Below are positions 23,572 through 35,600 of a stretch of 64,000 bases of DNA, piece by piece. Positions within the stretch are counted from its first letter, which is position 1. Every line of letters begins with the position of its first letter. The DNA lies in contig CM065384.1 of assembly GCA_033060915.1 (NCBI GenBank), forward strand, positions 13,696,001 to 13,760,000. The letters are read 5' to 3'. A program made the translations under genes and the position numbers. The DNA is from Euryodendron excelsum (taxonomy: Eukaryota > Streptophyta > Magnoliopsida > Ericales > Pentaphylacaceae). The notes beneath the pieces are model-generated. The model did no database searches, was not told the DNA's origin, and saw only the letters and a list, made by a program, of their open reading frames with translations.

Positions 23572-23869
23572 CTTGTGTCTTATTTATTTTGCACGCGTTG
23601 CTTTTCTTCGGTCTTCGCTTCACTTCAGTCTTAATCTTCGAGGGCTCATCTTCGGGCTTCAAATCTTCGTAATTGCAGCAATCCAAATCTTCAATGGAGG
23701 GTTGGAGGCTAGTGTATAAGTGTATATAAGGCTTAGGGTTTGTATATGGTGGCTAGGGTTTGGAAAACCTAAGAAAGCTAGGGTTTAGGAAGTGTACGAG
23801 CTCTATGTATCGAAAACTAGGGTTTTTAGACTGAGTTTGCGGACCTCTTTCACACTAGAAGAGGCTTTT

Positions 23870-23877
23870 TATTTATA
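23870..23877 (-). promoter_or_regulatory. TATA box of 5' LTR A
   Basis: TATAAATA on the minus strand, next to the GGCGCC palindrome cluster at 23893-23995. It would drive the genomic RNA of element A. Confidence 0.7.
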
Positions 23878-23892
23878 AAGGTGGGATACACC

Positions 23893-23995
23893 TGGCGCCT
23901 GTTGCAGTAGCACCAAGCCAAAAATGCTTCTAGCGCCACTAGGAGTGGCGCCAGGCCAAATGTTAGGTTGGTGCCACTACTAGTGGCGCCATCCA
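23893..23995. repeat. GGCGCC palindrome cluster, 5' LTR A
   Basis: Equivalent to 5548-5646. The middle palindrome (CTAGCGCCACT facing AGTGGCGCCAG) is best preserved; the others carry C-to-T or G-to-A changes. Confidence 0.8.
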
Positions 23996-25139
23996 ATTAG
24001 GAAACTATTAAGGTCGGCAAGCAACGTATCTTTGACTAGATTTGGGCGCCTGTAGTAGTGACTACCATGCAATTTTTAGCTTGCCTTCACTAGAAGTGAC
24101 TCCGAAAAGTTCGAGAATGATTTGAAGAGGCTGAGAATAACCCGGAAGGCCAGAAAAGAGCAGGAACACTTAGAATAGTGTCCCAAAGGTATTTGACTCG
24201 AAAAATGAGGATATGATGCGTCGGAAGGATTAATCGAGCCTTTAGGGAAAAAATGGTCAATCGGATCAGGAAGCTGCCGGGATGGACTCAGACTGTCCTG
24301 GAAGAAGACTCGAGAATCGAAAAAATTATTCAGAATGTTCGCAAATGTTGCCGGTTTGATATCCAGAGCCAGTGTGGTCGAAAAAGGAGACCGGCCCACC
24401 AGGGGTAAAACGGTCATTTTTGTACCAGGTTTGTCGGACTGACTCGGAATGATCTGAAAGGATAAAGAAAGGTTGAGAATACTATAAAAAGTATTCTCGG
24501 GAAGTTACCAATTTGATATCCAGAGCTGGTGTGGTTCCCGGGGCATTCGAATGCCTAGGGGCAAAATGGTCATCTTGATCGAAAAGTCTCGGAATTGGCC
24601 CGAAATTGACTAGGAGGTACCTAATCAAGCCATATTTCCTTTAAGACAATCTTGGAAGGCTGGACCTACCATTTTAAGGATCCAGATGTGTTCTTGAGAA
24701 ACATGCCGAAAAATGGCCCTAGGAGCAGTTTGGTCATTTTTCACCGTAATGGGCTAGCAGGCACTGGTGTTGACTTAGGTTTTGAGTGTTTTCGCCACTT
24801 TGACGGCAGTCGCGTGATACAGGGGCTTCTTGGCAATTCCTTCTACCGACCTGCTTGTGAGTATTTTCGCTACTCTAACGGCTGTGATGTTTGTGAGTAT
24901 TTCCGCTACTCTGAGGGTTCACGATCATTCCCGAGATTGCCTCATCTCGAAAAGCTGCTAAAGGGACTTAGCGCCTGAGAATCAACTTTCTTGAAAGGCG
25001 TGCCTAAATGAACATTTCTACATTGGTGCGCTAGCAGGCGCCAAAAGTGGACCGTTCTACCATCTAGGGGACTTGATGTCTCGTCCCGGTTGACAGGTTT
25101 AAAGGGAGTTACCGTTCCGAAGAGATTTTTTGAAAAACG

Positions 25140-26575
25140 CACCGGACCATCTCGAGGAATAAACTGTCTCAAGAGAGGGATTGGAATTTGAAAGGGTCTT
25201 ATCATCTTCAGAAAGACGTGGCTGATTTGGAATAGATTTACCGTCTCAAGGAATAAACGGTCTCGAGAGAGGGATTGGAATCCGAAAGGGGTCTTATCGT
25301 CTTCGGAAAGACGTGCCTGATTTGGAATAGATTTATCGTCTTGAGGAATAAACTGTCTCGAGATAGGGATTAGAATTAGAAAGGGGTCTTATCGTCTTCA
25401 GAGAGACGTGCCTTATTGGAGTAGATTTACCATCATGAGGAATCAACTGTCTCTAGAGAGGGATTGGAGTTGGAAATGGGTCTTATCGTCTTTGGAAAGA
25501 CGTGCCTGATTGGAGTAGATTTACCGTCTCGGAAAATCAACTGTCTCGAGAGAGTGATTGGAATTGGAAAGGGGTCTTATCGTCTTCGGAAAGACGCGCC
25601 TGATTGGAGTAGATTTATCGTCTCGAGGAATAAATTGTCTCGAGAGAGGGATTGGAATTGGAAAGGGTCGTATCGTCTTCGGAAAGACACGCTTGATGGG
25701 AATAGATTTACCGTCTTAAGGAATCAACTGTCTCGAGAGAGGGATTGGAATTGGAAAGGGGTCTTATCATCTTCAGGAAGACGTGCCTGATTGGAGTAGA
25801 TTTACCGTCTCGAGGAATCAACTATCTTGAGAAGGAGATTGGAATTGGAAAGGGGTCTTATCATCTTCGGAAAGACGTGCCTAATTGGAGTAGATTTACC
25901 GTCTAGAGGAATCAACTGTCTCAAGAGAGGGATTGGAATTGGAAAGGGGTCTTATCATCTTCGAAAAGACGTGCCTGATGGGAGTAGATTTACCGTCTTA
26001 AGGAATCAACTGTCTCGAGAGAGGGATTAAAATTGGAAAGGGGACTTATCATCTTCGGGAAGACGTGCCTGATTGGAGTAGATTCACCGTCTCGAGGAAT
26101 CAACTATCTCGAGAAGGGGATTGGAATTGGAAAGAGGTCTTATCATCTTCGAAAAGACGTGCCTAATTGGAGTAGATTTACCGTCTCTAGGAGTCATTTG
26201 TCGAGAGAGAGGGATTGGAATTGGAAAGGGGTCTTATCGTCTTCGGAAAGACGTGCTTGATTGGAGTAGATTTACCATCTTGAGGAATCGACTATCTCAA
26301 GAGAGGGATTGGAATTGGAAAGGGGTCTTATCATCTCCGGAAAGACGTGCCTGATTGGAGTAGATTTACCGTCTCGAGGAATCAACTGTCTCGAGAGAGG
26401 GATTAAAATTTGAAAGGGGTGTTATCGTCTTCGGAAAGACGTGCCAGATTGGAGTAGATTTACCGTTTCGAGGAATAAACTGTCTCGAGAGAGGGATTGG
26501 AATTGGAATTGAAAAGGAATTGGAAAGGGGTCTTACCATCTTCGGAAAGACGTGCCTGATTCGAAATATGGAAAG
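25140..26575. repeat. tandem array of about 94-bp hairpin units, 15 copies (5' LTR A)
   Basis: Same unit as at 11612-12290, with CTCGAG pairs near 25149, 25246, 25340, 25435, 25528, 25620, 25713, 25807, 25900, 25994, 26087, 26182, 26278, 26370 and 26465. Because 94 is not a multiple of three, translated products here are meaningless. Confidence 0.92.
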
Positions 26576-26777
26576 GATAATGCCCCTAAGGGTATTTTGG
26601 TCATTTTATTTCTTTTTGGGCCTGGAGTGTAGATTTCGATTGGAATACGTCCAAAGTGTAAATTTTGACGGGATTAGACTTAGAGAGTTGACTTCGATTG
26701 GAATACGTCCATATTGGCTTGAGTATAAGTATGGATAGAGTGTAGACTACCGAGCGGTCAAAAATAGGGTGCTTACA

Positions 26778-29700
26778 GACCCCAAGTCCCTGAGATGGTA
26801 GAATGGTCCACGTTTGGCGCCTGCTAGCTCGCCAATAAAGAAATATTCGTTATTCAGCACGTCTTTCAAGAAAGTTGATTCCTCAAATTAAGAGTTCACT
26901 TAGCAGCTTCTCAAGATCAGGCAATCTCCGAAATGAACGTGAACCGTCAGAGTGGTAAAAACAGTCGTAAACATCGCAACCGTCATAGTGGTGAAAACAC
27001 TTGTAAGTAGGTCGACATTAAGAATTGCCAACAAACCCCCTATGTCACAGGGCTGAACTCGTCATTTGGCCGTGACACATTTACCAAAGGACAAGAGACC
27101 TTTGGAAACCAACTCATCATAGACTGTCAGAGTGACAGAAACACTCAAAACCAAGGTCAACACTAGTGGCTGCTAGCCCACTCTAGTGAAAAATAACCAA
27201 ACTGTCATTTGGGCCATTTTTAGCACGCTTCTCGAGAAGGTACCTGAGTCCTCAGAACGGTAAGTATACCCTTCCAAGATCATCCCAAAGACAATCTGGC
27301 ATGTTTAAGTGCCTTCTAGTCAATTCCGGACCAATTCCGAGATCATTCAGTCAAAATAACCATTTTACCCCTAGGCATCCGAGTGCCTCTAAGGACCACA
27401 CCGGCTCTGGATATCAAACTGGTAATCTCTTAAGAATGCTTCTTATAGTGTTCTCGACCTTCTATTATCTTTTTAGATCATTCTGAGTCAATTCCGGTTG
27501 ATCCTGTGCAAAAATGACCGTTTTGCCCCTGGTGGGCCAGTCGCCTTTTCCAACCACACCGACTCTAGGTATCAAACCGGTACTCCCTTAGAGCACTCAA
27601 GATAGTGTTTCCAACCTTCAAATCCACTCATGCATGATTCCGAGTCCATTCTGGTGGTTTTTCAGTCTAGTTGAGCGTTTTACCCCTAATAGCTCGGTCG
27701 ATAATTCCGACCTTGTTTTTCAAGTCCGTTACCTCTGGGACACTATTTTAAGTCTGCTCTCTCGATATACAGCCCTTGAACTCTCTCCAAACCTTAGTTT
27801 CTTAGGCCACTTCGAACCTTGGCCCGTATAAACTTTAACCTTAGCATACATACACTCAATATGCGCCTATACGAGCCTCCAAGCCGACCATTGAAGACTC
27901 AAGGTGCTGCAATCTCAAATATCTTGAAGATCAAGGCGAAGTGAAGGTAAAAAAGCAAACAAAGCAAAGAAGACACAAGGTTGGTTTTCTATTTACATTT
28001 ATGCGATTTCTCCCCTTCTCTCTTCTCTCTCCTAACCCGCTTGGGTTTTCTTCTATTTTAATCTCATATTTTAATCCCCAATTCATGTGTTGGAAGAATG
28101 GTTGAAAGTCACCATGTCGGGGGCTTTCCTCTAATTCGACCTTAGACCATGTGGATTTGGCCCGCTTGATTATGTGGTGAAGCCTAAATCTTGTATGTTT
28201 GCATTGTGCATATCATACTCATACATCTCTTCAAAATCATTTTCTAAACTTGTTTACAAAACTTGCATCAAAATCTTTTACAAAACTTAGATTAAAAATC
28301 AGCTCTTTCAAACTTGTCTTCAAAATCACAATTCTTAAGATGATTCTAACCACTTCATGGTTAGGGTTATTTTAGGAAAGTGTTACATAACTTTTGGGCG
28401 ATAGCCCTAAATTTTTTTTGTTAAGATCACAATTCTGAGGTGATTCTAATCATTCCATGGTTAGGGTCGCTTTAGGAAAGTGTTATGTTTAATGAGACTA
28501 ATATCGTCCATATTTTCAAATCTTTGTTGTTTTCAAAATCACAATCCTAGAATGGCTCTAATCTTCTTATGGTTAGAATTGTTTTTAGGAAAGTGAGACA
28601 TTTTTGGAGACTTGTCAAAGTCCATATTTCATTCCCTTTCCAAATCACTTTTTTCAAATCTCTTTCTAAAATTTATTTTCTAAAATCTCTCTTCAAACTT
28701 ACTTTCCTTAAAACTCTTTCTGAAAAACTCTTTCCAAAAATCTTTTTCCAAAAACTCTCTTCAAAAGTTCTACTTCTAAAAGCACTTTTCAAGTTTCCAT
28801 CCTAGAAACTCCCTTCAAAAGATTTACATTCCAAAATCTCTTTTTCTTGGAGTCCAAGTCAAGCCCTAGAGCTAATGATTAGAAAACCCTAATTTCTACT
28901 TTCCTTTTCCATATCCTATCATAGTTTTTCAAAATTCTATTTTCTACATCGAACTCTTAGGTTTCCTAAACATCTTTTTCATGTCAAATCATATTTTTTA
29001 AATTTAAGTTTTTCAAATCTCATCCTTTCCAATTCCATATCAAATCTAGTCTTCCAACTTAGGAAACCAAATCCAATCCTCCATTTTTAAAATAATTTCT
29101 TTTTTGAAATAGAAATCAAATTTTTCTTAATTCAAACATTTCCTAATTCCAACCTTTCTAAATTTCAAAACTTTCTAAATTCAAAACTTTCCTAAGTTGA
29201 AACTTTCTAAATCCAGAACTTTCCTAATTTGGCACTTTCCTAAAATGAAACTTTCTTAAAGTAAAACTTTCTTATTCTGAAACATTCCTAATTCAAAGTT
29301 TTCCAAAATGTAATCTTTCCTAAGCCCTATCTTTCCAAATCATTCCAAGTTAAGTGTTTTCAAGTCAAACTTCTTTTTAAGTCTTTCTTAAATCCAACTT
29401 TCCTAATTTGAACCTTTCCTAAATCCAACTTTCTAAAATCAGACTTTTCAAATCTAAATCAAACCTTCCTAATTCAACCACATATTCCAATCTTAGGTAA
29501 CCTAAACCCTAGGAGGCCTAAACCCTAGTTCAAACCTAACCCTTAGAGTTAGGAAGCTTTGACTCCTTTCTAAAAACTCTTTTCTAAACCAATATGGTTT
29601 TCTAATTTCAAACTTCAAAATGTTTTTAAATCTCTATCTTTCCAAATCTAGTCCAAGTTCTCTTTGAAGGGTCAAATCCTCTTTCAAGTTCAATTCTAGA

Positions 29701-30629
29701 TCTAAGTTCAATCTCGATTCCAATCTTCCATTCTAAGTTTCAAATCAAACTCTTTTTCCAATCAAAATGTTCTATTTTTAATCAGACTCTTGTTCGAATT
29801 ACGATTGATCTGATTCTCGAAAGGGATACGTAGGCAACCTTTATGGGTACGGTCATAACTATTTTCAAACTCCCAATTCCATGATCTATTTCAAGTTTCT
29901 AAATCTAAAATCTTTTTCAAATTTCTATTTCCAATTTCTAAAATCTTCTTTCAAACTTCAAATCTTCTTTTCAAATCTATTTTTAAAATCAAATCTTTCT
30001 TTCAAATCTATATTGTTAAATCCATTTTAATTTCAAATCAAATCAAATTCTTTTCAAATCTATTTTCAAAATCAAGTCTTATTCTCTCATTTGTATACCA
30101 TGCATCATGTCAAGCTTCTTTTTAAAATTTCTTTTCTAAAGTGAATAGTTTTTGGACATTTATAATCAATGATTCTAAATGAGAGAACCTTGGGTGAATA
30201 GATATGTAGGTACCGAAAGGGCGGGGTAAGGTAATGGCTTAGTGCGTCTTCCCTATATGTAACCAACCTCCGAAGCTAGATCACTATTTTCAAAGACCAA
30301 ATGGAGTTATTTTCAAAAAAGGGCTTACATTTTTCCAAAAATTGCCAAACAACCTATTTTCTTAAAAACCCTCTCTTGAGGAAGTTTTTTCAAAATCTTT
30401 TTGAAAACCCTAAGTGTAATCTTCGGATTGTGCTTAGTTTTAGGTGACCTAACTCACCTTAATCAAGTTAGGTGGTGACTTCAAAACCTTTTTCCAAAAG
30501 CCCTAATTCAAAATCAATGTTCAATTCAAACCTAGTAGCACTCATCTTTCTAGGAGGATGAGTTCTAATAAGAGAGCACTGTGTTTTTCTCACTTGTCTT
30601 TTTCGAGTGCGAAAAATCGGGGTGCGACA
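26778..30629 (+). repeat. LTR E (plus strand, start truncated by element A)
   Basis: Begins at the equivalent of about 57445 in LTR C and ends GGGGTGCGACA at 30629. It has the GAGTG/CACTC hairpins, the repeated TGACC...TTTTGCCCC motifs, the degenerate tract (about 28200-30100) and the conserved blocks (29784-29866, 30190-30270 and 30445-30480). It lacks the GGCGCC palindromes and TATA box: sequence equivalent to about 58420-58740 of C is deleted near 27835. The first 350 bp should lie left of the window. Confidence 0.85.
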
Positions 30630-32687
30630 GGATGCTGTGTCAGTTTCCTAGCCTACAGCCTCATGATGGTGCCAAGCTCAGATCACCAACCGATAATGGT
30701 ACCACCTCAAGAAATGGGCCTAGGTTTGAAGATCTAGGAACCAAGCCTTCTTAGGAAGCATTAGTAAACCCTCAACCTCATGCTCACATAGAAACCACAC
30801 ATACCCAAACCTCTACCAGATTCAAGACACTCGCGCCAATTTCAAAACCATGGAGGAAAGGGTGTCTACTTTACTTTCCTTTATTCTTATTCATTCCTGC
30901 CATTATAATGCTTGTGTAATGTTTATGCATGCATATTTACTTCACATTTGCATTCTCTCTTTCCATACTCTTGCATATATGTACATCCATTCGATAGTCT
31001 ATTTCAAGAAAAGAGTTCCAAAGTAACTCAAGTCACTGCATTCTCATGCATATGATCAACCCATAAAGAGTGACACTGAGATCACTCTCCTTTGTATAAA
31101 TCCTATCAAAAATCTAAGGGTTCCCATGTAACCCTAAGGACTTATGGCATACATTTCAAGTCATTCCATAAAGAGGGACTCTAATCCCTCTATGCTTACG
31201 GACATAGGGTTGCCAAGAAGACAAGGGGAAACCAAAAAGTAAGGTCTCTCAATGACCTCCTCAATGTCAAACTCAAAAAGAAGGTGAATCCAAAGACTCA
31301 AGAGTAGTTTAGGGTTTCAAATATATAAATAGATAGGTGAAAATCCCAAGAAAAATGTTTCCCATTCCTTCTATCAAAATGTACTTCAATTTTTTTGTAT
31401 TCAAACTCAAAGTTCCATGTACTCTTATAGTTTCTGCAAATGAATGTATGAATGATTCTAGACACATGTATGGTATTTGCATATAGGGGCAACCTCCTAT
31501 CTCCAGAAAGTGAGCTAAAAAAAATATCTTGCTTAGTCTCCCCCTCAAAGAGCAGAGGCACTCCTTGGACATACATTGCATAAAAACTTTCAAACCAAGA
31601 CACTAACTTATCTTTTGTTTCTTGTCTTCTATCATCCCCCCTGATCTCCAAGTACCAAGAAAATTGAAAGCAGAAGCAAGACAAGAGGGGGTCTTCTAAA
31701 CCATTCATTTACTAATATCATACTGCTCATATGCTCACTTCTATTATGCTCATGCATCCATATTTATTCCAGGACAAGAGTTCCAAGAAACTGAAGTCAT
31801 CGTATTCTTATGCATTTAATCAACCGTAAAGAGAAAAGAGCAATCCAATCTCATGTTAATCGAACCTACTAAAACCCTTAAGGGTTCTTCAACCCTAAGG
31901 ATTCATGGCATGCATAGAACCATATTTCAATAGAGGCCCAAATCTCTCATCGTCTATAAAGGCAGGATTGCCTAAACAAAGAGGCATTAACCAGCCCATG
32001 CCAAAGAGTTATTATATTGCATAAAGGGTAAAACCCCGCCTCCAAGATAAACTCAGCATCATGCCTAGACTCCCTTAGAGAAGGAACCTCCATAGGACAA
32101 GTATCATATAAAACCTCCAACTTCACATGCTTACTGTATTTTGTTTTTCTTTTTTCTTTTTCCAGGCCTAAGAGCATAACCAAAACTATGGGACCCTCCT
32201 ACATCCCACCCTATTTATAACTCATGCAAGGACGAACCCAATTATGAGACATGATCCACAAGAAAAGATGGACAATCTGTCCACAAAATTCCATAGCCAA
32301 GGCCTCGGCACCATGTTGCCATTCCACCCTATCCTCAAGCTCTTAAAGCATTCCTTGCGTAATCATATGAGGCATGTGGCAAATGGCGTGATTCACAAAC
32401 CCATTTGAGAAACTTGTTTCAAAAAGGGGGATTCATTTCGAACCTATCTTTCAACTTTTAATTCAAATTTGAGCATGAAAATAATATCATCTAAATGAAA
32501 AAGGTTAAAAGTTCCCATATTTATATCATTTGTCTCAGTGCTTTCCATAAATGATATTTTCCTATAGGAATTTCTCTCTAAAATATTTTACCCTAATTTA
32601 GAGGATGAGATAGCGTAAGGACCACCTTCAGTAAAAACAATCTCTGACTCAGAAAAGAGCGGAGAGAGAGAGAAATTGGAAGTACAG
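30630..32687 (+). other. rearranged leader of element E
   Basis: Directly after LTR E comes GGATGCTGTGTCAGTTTCC, equivalent to about 61828 in C, so the primer site and about 400 bp of leader are deleted. Leader homology runs to about 31690. A second partial copy of the same leader segment starts near 31720 (compare 31780-31830 with 31010-31060), indicating duplication or nesting. No gag is recognisable; 32200-32680 is unassigned. Confidence 0.6.
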
Positions 32688-35600
32688 TGTAAGCACCCTA
32701 TTTTTGTCTACTCAACAATCTCTGGTTTGTATGGACTCATATTAAAACTGATACAAACACATTCAAGTCCAAATCAATTTTCCAGACTTAATCCAATCAA
32801 TCAATCAGTTTGCAGAAGCAAAATGAACAAAATGCCCTTGTGGCATTGCTCGGTCCAATTCTAGAAGCACGTCTTCCTAAAGACGGAAAGTCCCTATTTC
32901 AATCTCAAATTCAATTTCAAATCGAATTTCAATCCAAATTAAATCTAGCATGCCTTTCGAGAAAGTTAATCACTCAAGTGGTAAGTCCACTAGTTTGGTT
33001 CGTTTTCTGAGAAAACTTCTAGGAATGGTAAGTCCCTTCAAACCTATATAGAACCCAAGTTCCCGAGATGATAGAACGGTTCACCTTTGGCGTCTACTAG
33101 CCCACCAATGTAGAATGTCCGTTATTCGGTATGTCTTTCTAAAAATTTAATTCCTCAAACGATAAGTCCACCTAGCAACTTCCCATGATCAAGCAATCTC
33201 TAGAATGAACGCACACCGTCAGAGTGGCGAAAACACTCGCAAACATCGCAACTGTTAGAGTGGCGGCAACACTAGCAAACAGGTCGATATTGGGAATTGC
33301 CAACAAAACTCCTATGTCATGGGACTGAACACGCCTCTTGGCCGTGGCATGTTTAGCAAATGACAAGATACCTTTGGAAACCAACTCATTTCACACCGTC
33401 AGAGTGACGGAAACACTCAAAACCTAGGTTAACACCAGTGCTTGCTAGCCCACTTTAGTGAAAAATGACCAAACTGCCCCTTAGGCCCTTTTTGGTACGC
33501 TTTTCAAGAAAGTACCTAAGTCCTTAAATCGGTAAGTCCACCTTTCCAACTTTATCCCAAGGACAATTCGGCATGTTCAAGTGCCTTCCAATCAGTTTCA
33601 GAGAAATTTTGAGACCATCCGATCAAAATGACCATTTTCCCCTAGGCATCCGATTGCCTCTAAGAACCATACTGGCTCTGGGTATCAAACCTGTTATTAT
33701 TTGAGGATGCTTCTAATAGTATTTTTGACCTTCTAACACCTTTTCAAATCATTCCGTGTCTATTTCGACTAGTTTGGTGTAACATGACCGTTTTGCCCTT
33801 GGTAGGCCCGTCACCTTTTCCAACCACACTGGCTCTGGATATCAAACCAGTAACCTTTTGGAATACTCATAGGGGTGTTTCCAATCTTAATCCTTTACAG
33901 AGTCATTCCGAGTCAATTTCGGTGCGTTCTTGGTTTGATTAACTGTTTTGCCCCTAGTAGGCCGATTGGCCTTTCCGAACCTTCCGGTATTATTTTCCAA
34001 GTTCATTACCCCCCGAGACACTATTTCGAGGGTTTTTACCCATTTTTGGCCTTCCAAATCATTCTCGGCCTCCTGAAACATTCTTAAACCTTTTGGAATC
34101 ACTCATAATGAAGCCAAGCCAAAAATTGCATGGTAGTCACTAGCACAAGCGCCCAAATTTTTTGCCTTGTGTATCAAGAGTTGAAAGATACGTTTCTTGC
34201 AGCCCTAAAACTTTCCTAAGTGGCTGGTGCCACTAGTAGTGGCACCAAGCCAAAGATTAGCCTGGCGCCACTTTGCCTTGGCACCACTACAACAGGCGGT
34301 AGGCTATTTTTGTGTTTATAAATACAAACCCTCCCCTTGTGTGAAAATGGTCTGCAATCTCAATCCATAAATGCTACCTCTTTAAAAACAAAGTTTGAGT
34401 CTCCACCAAAACCCTAATTCCTTCAAGTACCCTCAAGCCCTAGCCTCCATATACTGTAACCCTAGTTTATACATGCTCCATATACTCATACACCATCCTC
34501 AAAGCAAGCCATTGAAGACTGATGGTGCTGCAATTCCAAGGTTCTCAAAATCCAACTAAAGCCAAGCAAGAAAAAGATAAGGTAGGCTTTCTCTTTATGT
34601 TTATGTACTACCCCCCCTCTCTCTTCTTCCTCATAACCCACTTGGGTTTTCTTTTATTTTAATCCCCATCTTCTACCCCCCTTTCTTGCATACTTGAAAC
34701 AAGAGATTCCTCAATTCATGTGTAAGGAGGACTGTTGAATGTCACCGTGTCGAGGACTTTCTTCTATTTCAACCTTAGACCATGTGGATTCAGCCCCCTC
34801 GATTATGTGGTGAAGCCTAACCTTGTATGTTCACGACCCTACTTGCATTATACATATCATACATCCTTTCAAAAAATTTCTCAAGTTGTTTTCAAAGTTT
34901 GTATCAAAATCCTCTTTCAAAACTTGCATTCAAAAACTTGTTTTCAAAAACACAATCCTAAAGTGATTCTAGCCATTCCATGGTTAGGGTTGTTTTAGAA
35001 AAGTGTCATATTCATTGTGATCATCAAGGTCCATATTTTGGGTGTAAACACTAAATTATTTTTTATCAAAACCACAATCTTAAGATGATTCTAGCCATTC
35101 CATGGTTAGGGTTGTTTTAGGAAAGTGTGATATTCAATGTGATCATATTGGTCCATATTTCAAATCCATGTTGTTTTCAAAATCACCAACTTAAAATGGT
35201 TCTAATCTCTTCATGGTTAGAAACGTTTTAGGAGAGTGAAACATTCAAAAGTCCATATTCAAGTCCTTTCTAAATTGCTTTTTAAACTCATTTCCAAAAA
35301 CTCTTAAAAAATTTATTCTCTAAAATTCTTTTTAAACTCCTTTCCAAAGGCTCTCTTCAAAAATCCACTGTTTAAAAACTCTTTCCAAGTTTCCTTCCTA
35401 GAAACTATCTTCAAAAGGTCTACTTTCCAAAAACTTTTTTCCTTATAGTCCAAGTCAAGTGTTAGATTACATGGTTAGGAGAGCCTAGTTCTCTTTCCTA
35501 AAAATATGATTTCCTCTTTTGCCTCAAATCATATATTTTCAAATCTTAGATTTTCAAAACTCAACCTTTCTAATTCTATGTTAAATCCAATAATGAAATT

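Larger units (their letters stand above)
7407..26777 (-). mobile_element. non-autonomous Tat/Ogre-like element A with an antisense PMD gene
   Basis: The most complete element here. In sense order: 5' LTR (26777-20424), tRNA-Arg primer site (20421-20404), leader, degenerate gag (18919 to about 17640), a 2-kb stretch without recognisable coding, a PMD-like gene on the opposite strand (13833-15678), polypurine tract (about 12500-12482) and 3' LTR (12481-7407, interrupted by element 1). The two LTRs align closely over their length, for example 22535-23060 against 9005-9530, so they are a pair. No protease, RT, RNase H or integrase motif is seen in the internal 7.9 kb. It therefore probably depended on enzymes from another element. 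Confidence 0.8.
20424..26777 (-). repeat. 5' LTR of element A (about 6.35 kb)
   Basis: Sense start TGTAAGCACC at 26777; end near GGCGCGACT at 20424. It is the longest LTR here, owing to a 15-unit hairpin array (25140-26570). It also holds the 150-bp repeats (24600-24080), GGCGCC palindromes, a TATA box (23877-23870), a splice-donor-like site (23571), the C-poor tract (about 23050-20940 on the plus strand) and the conserved stem-loop blocks (21258-21182 and 20880-20580). Beyond 26777 the sequence continues as a plus-strand LTR of the same family (E) from about 350 bp inside its start, so A inserted into E. Confidence 0.9.

Noticed and set aside
25464..26354. Open frames of 60-110 codons in the hairpin array (repeating GLIIFGKTCLIGVDLPSRG-like peptides)
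   Set aside because: The unit is 94 bp, not a multiple of three, so the frame changes every copy. The openness comes from base composition and repetition.
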